This document shows, one piece after another, positions 56,556-64,000 of a DNA stretch of 64,000 nucleotides; positions within the stretch are counted from its first letter, which is position 1, and each line of letters starts with the position of its first letter. The DNA is from Isoetes taiwanensis (Eukaryota; Streptophyta; Lycopodiopsida; Isoetales; Isoetaceae): contig JAJEKV010000072.1 in assembly GCA_021234155.1 (NCBI GenBank), positions 6,695,335-6,759,334 of the forward strand, read 5' to 3'. The position numbers and the translations under genes are program-made. The notes beneath the pieces were generated by a model. It had not been told where the DNA came from, searched no databases, and saw only the letters and a list, made by a program, of their open reading frames with translations.

Positions 56556-58240
56556 CTTACTTAAGTTTTGCTCATTAGGTTTATGGAAAGTGATGAATTT
56601 TGTTTGACACAAAAGATATTGCTGCCAATCATGGTGAAACAAGATCGTATTTCCAATTCTGCAAATGAGGCTTTCCTGTCTTGTCTCACCGACATTTCTG
56701 CAGAGTGTGCTGCATGGCGCCTCACAAGAAGAGGCTCAACGTGAAAAATTGGCAAATTAAATTGCAAGGACAATAACCTATTGTTGCTCACGTCTAGCGT
56801 GGAAAATTTAAGTTAAGACATGTCAAGGGAGAAAGAACATGGTAGTAACCTGCTGTAACATTTTGATACCACAGAATATTAGAGGAAATAACATTATATT
56901 ACACACCTAGCAAAACTTCCTGCTGCAAAGCTTCTTGTTCCCAAAATATTTTTGAGCAAAGCTTTTTGTTGCCGCATATGTTTTTTAGCAGAGCTTCAAC
57001 TTGCAAAGCATATTAAGCTGGATTTCTGTGCCAAATCTTGCAAAACTTTTAATTTTTGAGCCGGACTAATCTGTTACGAGGAGGTAACATCTGTGTTTAA
57101 CATTAGTTTTGTTGAGATCAACGAAGTTAAACGATCATGAACTCATTCTTAGGTCGGGCACTATGCATCAAAGACTATGCGCACATCCCTTTGGGACATC
57201 GGAGGGCAACCCTTCGTGCGCAGCACCTTGTTTTTTTTGCTCAATGGGTTACCAAACCGGTTTGGTGCATGTCAATGCTACCAACGGAGTTCATATGCAC
57301 GAGCGAGGCTTGGCCTTGAGCCTCACCAAAGCCTGGGACATGGCACTTCATAGAGATATCCCGAAAGCAACACTGTTCAGGGATTTCCACAGGTTGGTGA
57401 ACAAGTTCGACCATCTCCTCCCTGTCTCTAGGAGAGAGATGGACGTGGAAGTGCAGTGCAACAAGTGGCACGCTTAACAGAAGTCGAGTTTAATGCCCAG
57501 ATTGCAGAAGTAGTCCTTATTGGCATTGCATTTGTTTTGAGCCATTTCTTAGTTCTAGAAGCTGGACAAAGAAATTTGTTAGAGAGTCTAAGGACCTACC
57601 ATTCAGGAATGCTAGAGGCCAAAATGAACTGCGCAGAATTGAAGACATATAGACGAATACTTCGTTACGATTGCAGGGAGCTCTGTTACAATGAGACATG
57701 GTTTTGGAATTTCTCTTGTCTTTCTCTCATCTAGTTACACTTGATTAAGGTAATCTTTATTGACTTTTGTCGGCATATATCCTAGCCATCATAGCTACGC
57801 GTGATAATTCAAATGTCACGCCACTTCAATTCAAGCTGCCTAGGCCTGATATGTAAATTTCTGTAATCATCTACCTTGCACGTGGGGTTAAATTTTTTTT
57901 CTTACCAATGCATTGACAACACAATACCATTATATGATATCCTACAAATAGCTGCTTAAATAAATGCTACAACTTAGACATTATTTATATGTTTGTTGTT
58001 TGTGCAAACCAACTCAAGATCTTGGACAAGCAATAATTGCAAAAAAAACTATCAACCTCTAGTAATGTAGCACTAATTTAAGGAGCGTTTAGCAACCATC
58101 TTTAGTGCAAGCTAGTTCGCATGTTTCATATTGACTTCTAAGTGGTTTTAGATCATATAAGGTATTTTCAAGTCTACGTAGCTTTGCTAACCTTTGCATT
58201 TGAAAAATTAGAAATCTTTCTATTTCCTACATTTGTTAAT
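56556..58240. other. Region with unassigned short frames
   Basis: A 122-codon plus frame at 57,109-57,477 (reading HELILRSGTMHQRLCAHPFG) could be a decayed later exon of the hydrolase/acyltransferase gene (compare LLRG..HP in that family), but the match is too weak to claim. A 92-codon frame overlaps it at 57,456-57,734. No motif is otherwise seen, and the remainder is AT-rich. Confidence 0.3.
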
Positions 58241-58291
58241 TTTTCTTTATTATATTTTCCATTTTTCGTTTGTTCTCACTACTTTACCCTT

Positions 58292-58520
58292 TACCCCAAC
58301 CCTATTGCTAGTTTTTTTTTGCTACCCCAACCCTATTGCTAGTTTTTTTTTTGCTAGTAATCTTATATATAGTTAGATTAGTGGAATTTAAAAATTTCGG
58401 CTAGCATGGCAATTTTTGTTACGGCGTTTTTACCATTTAGATAAGAGATGGTGGAATTTAAAAACTTCGCCTAACATGGCAATTTTTATTACGGCGTTTT
58501 ACCATTTAGATAGGAGATAA
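58292..58520 (+). promoter_or_regulatory. Tandem repeats in the upstream region of the early-nodulin-like gene
   Basis: Two kinds: a ~31-bp unit (TACCCCAACCCTATTGCTAG plus a T-run) twice at about 58,292-58,352, and a ~70-bp unit (GTGGAATTTAAAAA..TTACGGCGTTTT..ATTTAGATA) twice at 58,381-58,450 and 58,451-58,519. The gene's ATG is only about 80 bp further on, and an AAAATATACTA stretch near 58,520 may be its TATA box. Duplicated blocks this close to a promoter could alter its output. Confidence 0.7.
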
Positions 58521-58601
58521 AATATACTATGTTCAGAGGAAAAGGCCGGACATTAGGTGCGAATACAATACCTTGGGATCTCATCTAAACCAAAGTCAGC
58601 A

Positions 58602-59553
58602 ATGTGGGGAGGAGCTTCTGCAATGGCTACCATGGCGATGGCTATGGCAATGCTGGTAACTGCAGTGGCAGCCGAATCACTCTATAAGAATTACACAGTG
58701 GGGGATTCTGCGGGTTGGACGCTTGGAGTCAATTATACTGCTTGGGCAGCCAATAAGAGCTTCAGTTTGGGGGATACATTTGGTGAGTATAGCGGATCTT
58801 TCCCTATTTTCTCTTTTAATTCCAGATCTGCTGTTCTATCTGTTTCTTTAGCTATCAATGGATGTGTTTCGTTTATTAGAATGCTTTCGACTTGCTGCAA
58901 TGTTGAATCTAGTGCAGAAGTACCAAAAATTTGGAAGAGAGTCTGGTTAGATTACGAAGATATAAACTGGGTTTGGTTAGCAATGGTGAATGCCCTGATG
59001 GGATGCCAAAATCTGAACTGGGTTAGGTCAGAATGTTGAATGCTTTAAAGGATTCTTTAAGAATATCAAACTCTGCTAGGGTTAGGTTAGAATGTAGGAT
59101 GCTGTGATGGGGTTTGTGACAAAAACATTATAAGAGTTGACAAATGTCTGGTTTATGGCAGTATTCAACAATGTAGTGAATCACACAGTGGTACAGACAA
59201 CTCTGTGGGATGCATATAACAGTTGCAATTCAAGTCTAGATGATAATCTACAAATGTGGTATGAAGAAAGTTCAAATCAATCAGTTGTGGTGCTGAAAAC
59301 TGAAGGCACAAATTACATCTTCAGCGACGCGTGGGATGGGGAAGACTGCAGAGAGGGGATGAAATTTAGCATCAATGTGACTCATGGATATGGTCTGGCC
59401 CCTTCTCCACCACCATCTCCTGCACCAACACAGTCTTCATCTCAGTCCCCTCCTTTGGACCAAGCAGGCACTTCTTCTTCCAAGGGCCACACACCTTTCC
59501 CTGCACTTCTTTTTACTTTGCTATGCCTTTTCTCTACACAATTCTTCCTCTGA
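58602..59553 (+). CDS. Phytocyanin family, early-nodulin-like protein (two exons)
   Basis: Exon 1 is 58,602-58,782 and exon 2 is 59,162-59,553, joined by a GTGAGT..GGCAG phase-1 intron, giving 190 residues. The N-terminus is a signal peptide (Met/Ala-rich, cleavage likely near AVAA at residue 24). A plastocyanin-like domain follows (SLYKNYTVGDSAGW to FSINV, about residues 26-133). Then comes a Pro/Ser-rich linker and a hydrophobic C-terminal tail (ALLFTLLCLFSTQFFL), as in GPI-anchored arabinogalactan-type proteins of the cell surface. The disulfide cysteines are present (C82, C123). Of the copper ligands, His68 remains, the Cys position is Ser115 (YIFS) and the His before C123 is Glu/Asp, so type-1 copper binding is very unlikely; this is the early-nodulin-like pattern. 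A GTG 15 codons upstream is in frame, but the ATG gives the proper signal peptide. Confidence 0.85.
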
Positions 59554-59779
59554 GTTTTTATGTCTTTTGCCCTTCTTTGTCCTTTGCTATGCCTTCCTAT
59601 ACACAATTCTTCCTCTCATTTTTTATGTCTTTGCTTTTCTTTGTCCTTTGCTATGCCTTTTCCATACACAATTCTTCCTCTCAGTTCTTATGTCTTTGTC
59701 ATTGGTCCATTTTTAGGTACACCATCCATTCCTCCATCACTGGTCCATTTTTAGGTAACACCATCCATTCCTCCATCAC
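59516..59779 (+). repeat. Tandem repeats across the stop codon and 3' end of the early-nodulin-like gene
   Basis: A ~65-bp unit (CTTTGCTATGCCTT..ACACAATTCTTCCTCT..) starts at 59,516, 59,582 and 59,646. The first unit encodes the last hydrophobic residues and the stop (59,551-59,553). It is followed by a ~38-bp unit (GGTCCATTTTTAGGTA..CCATCCATTCCTCCATCAC) twice at about 59,703-59,779. Confidence 0.85.
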
Positions 59780-59859
59780 TGCCCACCATATTCTTTTCTT
59801 TCACCATTGTTACCTTGTCATATTCTTCTGTTGGATGTGGCCCCATTTGTAAAGTCAAA

Positions 59860-62800
59860 TGTAATTTGATATAGTTTGCATGCATCTCTTTTACAAGAAG
59901 TCATATGTGTAAATATAGAAATATGAAATTCAATTTACTGGATTGTGTTAATATTGTTAATATCCATTGAACACTTATATGACCTACATTTTGCATGCCT
60001 CGAGATCAGAAATTCAGGCTTGTATATCTTAAAACTCGATGAGTCATCCTATGGATGAGTCATTCTATGTGTATCTGATAATATTTACTACTTAGGTGCC
60101 TAAATACCAATTGTTGGTGATGCTTGTGATCACAATTACACGTTATCTATGGCGAAAGAGCTTGTCCAATGAGCCTTGCACTTACGTCGGTGTAAGCCCA
60201 ACATGGGGCGAATAGCCTTTTCCATAGCAAAGCTTACCTTACCATTCCCCCAATGAGGAATGCAACATTTCATGTTACCTCATAGTAAATTCATTAGTCT
60301 TACTTACCATATTTCTAATGTTATTCCTTGTCGAGGTTACGAAATGTTACCTCATAATAAATTTATTAGCCTTGATAACTTACCATATTTCTAATGTTAT
60401 TCCTTGTTGATGTTGCTCATACAACCTAAAACACGTTGAAGTTAAATCAAAGATCCCTTCCATAAGACCATATTCCTATGCTACTTAAGCGAGGATACTT
60501 CCGCATGCCAATAGTTGGACTAGAATCACATAGCTATGGCCTAATAATCTATAATACAAATTTACCTTACTTAGCTCATGCTAAATGACTCCCGATGCCC
60601 AGCGGAGGAGGAAAGGGTTGTGCGTTAATGGTAGTACGTATGAAAACCCATAGTTTAGGCTTTATTATCGTTATCCTCGATGCTTGGTGTCAACTTTTGT
60701 CCAGAACCCATGAGTAAATTGTTCCTCAGCCTAAATCCCATCTCTAGGAAGTAAGAAGGTCATTATCCCAAATGTTCTGAATTTCCCTTAAAATAATTAT
60801 CACGCCATTAATTAATTAATATCATTCAAGCCATGCATGCTTATTATTAGAATTGCTGCATTTGGTTCCATCAAAATCTTTTGCAAATGGCCCGCCTTTC
60901 ATCCGTGAGCATCCTTTACCTTTACTAGACCCATGGCTTCAATAGTCCTTTGGCCCTCTTTTTATCTTATGGTAAGTTAATTGACAAGCGTTAGCAAAAG
61001 ACACAACATAGGATCAAGAATACTACAGAAAATAAACAACACAAATAATAAAATGGATGTCTCGGCAATCTTCTTAAGCATTAGCAAGTGGGCATAAATG
61101 AATCACTCTGGAAATGCAAGGAAAGGATCGGATGCTCTTATCCATTTCCTTTGATTACCAGGTTGTTTCTGTCTTAGGCAACTCAACCTCTTCATAACGA
61201 TTTCTATCTCATTCTCGGTATATACCTTACATGCCCAGCTTCCTCTATACTTTTTACATCAAAATTACCTTCATGTTGATTCTTTCTATACAGGTTTTGG
61301 CTCAAATAAACCCAATACAGTTCCGGACGAAGTTACCTTTGAATCTCCATATAATAATCGATACATAAGCTCTTTATCTTTATCAGAAAATAGCTATAAA
61401 TCTAATCATGGCTGCAGCATATCTAACCTCAAGAATCACTAGAAAACTCCACCTAAAGAGCTTGCTCTCATAAGCTTCCTCCATAGAATTCTCCTCAGCT
61501 CTACTCATGTCATCATGGGTCGATTATAGATCCGATGAAGCATTCATCTGACCAATTAGAATTGTCATAATCAATATGCAAGGCCAACGTATTCACTATA
61601 AATGTACCTCAAACTTTCAGCAAAGTCACATATTAACAATCAATGAATCAAACTATTTATACAAAGCAAATCTGGTTTGAGCAATTAAGACTTTTCTTGC
61701 GGATGACAAAACAATCTATTCTCAATCTTATACCCCAGATGTTAGTGCTATAAACTCACTATCAACATATTTTGACTCATAAAACCACAAAACCACATCT
61801 GGCCCATACTATCAAACTTCATGCAAACTCAATATCTCAACATCATTAAGAGTTGCATTTGCCACAAAGCCTCTAGATACTGCTCCTCCTCTTAGAAAAC
61901 CATCCCCAATTATTTCTGAAAGAACAATTATCAGCACTATCTTAGACCTTCAATTTTATCTTAATCCACCAAAAGGATCCAAACCTGCAATTCATATTTC
62001 ATAGTGTCTACAACAAAAGATCCAATAGGAAATCAAACATAGAAGATTCTTCTATAACTTGATTCCAATCTCCCACTACACCGTTACCACTAGCCCAAGC
62101 ACCACTTTGTTCATTCAATGCATGCACTGAAAGAGGTTAGCCCTCGTGACTAAGTGGGAATTCATAGCTGTCACTGCATCTAGAAAAATAGAAAAATATC
62201 CTAGAATCTTGGATAACAAGAACATAAGCAAATCAATGATACAAGATCTTGTGAATAAAGTGCTGCCAATGACAATAAGACTAATGAAATTCAGCACATG
62301 AGCATCAAAAGCAGAGAACATAACAAAGAGATCAAACCATTGTGATGTATAGCTTCGGGAAAATGGGAAGCTCAACTGGCCTATGCCTAGGTCCTATTAG
62401 CAGATAAATGTCTAGCCAGCTTACGTTCCAAGACCTATAGCAAGAGTGGTGGGTTGAATCTACACGACACAAATTTAGAGAACGCATACCCGAAGACTAG
62501 GTATAGTAAATGTTTGTGAGTTCGATGGTGCTAATGTACAGTTCGCTTGCTTTATCTCCTCAAGTAAAATCTCCCAAGCCTACACATGTTTAGTAAAAAA
62601 CAAGACTAAAAAACCACCTCAATCTGTGCCAAATACAAACGATAAACTAATCAATCATCCCCTAAAGAAACTTGCTTAGTTACCTTCGTTTTTCTCTTCA
62701 ATGCACCTGAGTTATCCTTTGAAGAAGCCATAGACAAGGCAATAAACTCAGACTAATACAATGAGCATAATTGAAGATGCACTACATATATGTCCAAAAG

Positions 62801-64000
62801 TCTATCTAGAGAACATTGTTAAACAAAGCAAAGCAACTTTAATAACTTGCATTAATAACCACCCAGCATATACTATGGGTATAAATTAACAACCTCAAAT
62901 ATGTTTAGAATTAAAGCTTGGTTGGCTACAATTGCATGCAAGTGCTTTAAGCTATATCTGTAATTTTTCTAAAAATCTAGCACAAAAGTAGCCACCATAT
63001 AGAGATTCGATGAAGGATCCAAATACTTTTAATTCTCCCAAATTATCGTAAATCTCCCCAGGGCCTTGGAGAATCCCATTTATATCCAACAAACCCTGGG
63101 CTCCATGCCAACTTCTATGGACAAAACGAAAAAAATGGAGGATTGAAAGCCAAATCTTATTTAGAAACATAGCCTAGGTCAGAATCAGTTCATTAGGATC
63201 GTAATATTAGTTTTATTTATTTTATTTTTCTTAATTGTAGACAGTGACGAATCCCTTAGAATCTTACACAAGATCTGGCCATCTTTTATTTATGAAAAGG
63301 GATCAAGGGTGAAATTTTCTTCAGACATGTAGTTATATAATAGTAATGTGCACATACAAATACAGATAAGGTGCTAAGACACTATAAATTGCCCATTATA
63401 GATTGCCCCAATGCCATCGATTAGCCATTTTGGGGATGATAAAGATAAAAGATAATTTTTTAACATCCACGGGAACCTAGAGGGCCATGGGAGGGGTACA
63501 GGCAAATGGAGCTTTTAGACTAAGGCCCATCACAAAACGTAATTACATGTAGAACAAGATAAAATAACACAATCTGGAGTAGAATAGGGCTATAATAAAA
63601 TTGTCCTTAGACCAGAGGGCCATTAATCCCTTAATCCCTAATGATAGCCTGACCTCTTCTGTATGTTGCCTATTTTCGTTGCAGGCAAGCTTCTCTTACC
63701 TTACATGCCTTACATAACTCCTCTTTCTGTTTGTAGATGAGTTGTGCTGGGGTTAGATCCTCTTAGACAGAGAAAGGGACCCTCTTAGACAGAGAAGGTG
63801 AATGCACGTAACCGGGAAATGGCATCTCTAAACTTCTATGGCAAAGCAAATACCAAAGCAAATAGAAAAGCAATAGAAAAGTGAGAAAAGCAAGAGAGCA
63901 AAAAAAAAAAGGAACAATCTCAAACACAATACACGATTGAACGAAATCACTATGAAAAGCACGCTCTTTTATATACATTGTAGGGGCTAAAGATAGAAAT
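59860..64000. other. Long AT-rich region without a recognisable gene
   Basis: No open frame with a known motif. A ~70-bp unit (CTCATA(G/A)TAAATT(C/T)ATTAG..CCATATTTCTAATGTTATTCCTTG) occurs twice between 60,280 and 60,410. Minus frames at 62,115-62,375 and 62,952-63,170 are short and show no domain. A short direct duplication (CCCTCTTAGACAGAGAA) lies at 63,762-63,797. The stretch reads as old intergenic sequence. Confidence 0.5.

Noticed and set aside
59384-59852. Overlapping long frames after the early-nodulin-like gene
   Set aside because: They are alternative readings of the 65-bp and 38-bp tandem repeats, which lack stops in several frames.

Overview
This looks like a nuclear segment from a large, transposon-rich plant genome. 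The evidence is plant-type Ty1/copia and Ty3/gypsy retrotransposons (including the classic initiator-Met tRNA primer site), a phytocyanin-like gene, a SUMO-conjugating-enzyme gene with canonical GT..AG introns, and long AT-rich spacers. The transposon load would suit a gymnosperm or another large-genome plant, but nothing here fixes the species. Only two genes look complete and host-like: an intronless 242-codon gene at 45.05-45.78 kb and a two-exon phytocyanin/early-nodulin-like gene at 58.60-59.55 kb.

Left part (1-12.7 kb): 1-5.5 kb holds nothing I can name. From about 6.4 to 11.3 kb lies a decayed Ty3/gypsy element on the minus strand, with integrase at 6.4-7.1 kb, reverse transcriptase at 7.45-8.1 kb and a presumed protease/gag remnant to the right.

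Centre (12.7-40.0 kb): a nested stack of elements. A gypsy-derived segment of about 4.1 kb is present twice, at 12,704-16,764 (copy 1) and from 17,574 to 40,022 (copy 2). Copy 2 is split by two insertions. The first is a non-autonomous LTR retrotransposon (18,818-31,609, flanked by CAAAT duplications). Its 5' LTR is itself split by a 9,132-bp terminal-inverted-repeat DNA transposon (19,003-28,134, 22-bp perfect TIRs, 4-bp CAAT target duplication, arrays of GTAC motifs, a possible Ulp1-like protease gene). The second is a young Ty1/copia element (31,832-37,035, flanked by CATGT, LTRs nearly identical, gag-pol with several breaks). Uninterrupted versions of the target sites occur elsewhere in the window, so the nesting can be read directly.

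Right part (40-64 kb): a foldback MITE-like element; a SUMO E2 (SCE1-like) gene fragment whose splice sites and frame are intact but whose catalytic cysteine is replaced by arginine; the 242-codon gene with its own TATA box; a decayed minus-strand transposon gene of the DUF7869 type (48.5-51.3 kb); a block of direct and tandem repeats (51.6-56.1 kb) ending in an alpha/beta-hydrolase gene fragment; and the early-nodulin-like gene, with tandem repeats in its upstream region and across its stop codon. From 59.9 kb to the end I see no gene.

The strongest candidates for something undescribed are the 9.1-kb TIR transposon with its unusual 4-bp target duplication and GTAC arrays, and the SUMO E2 relative without its catalytic cysteine.
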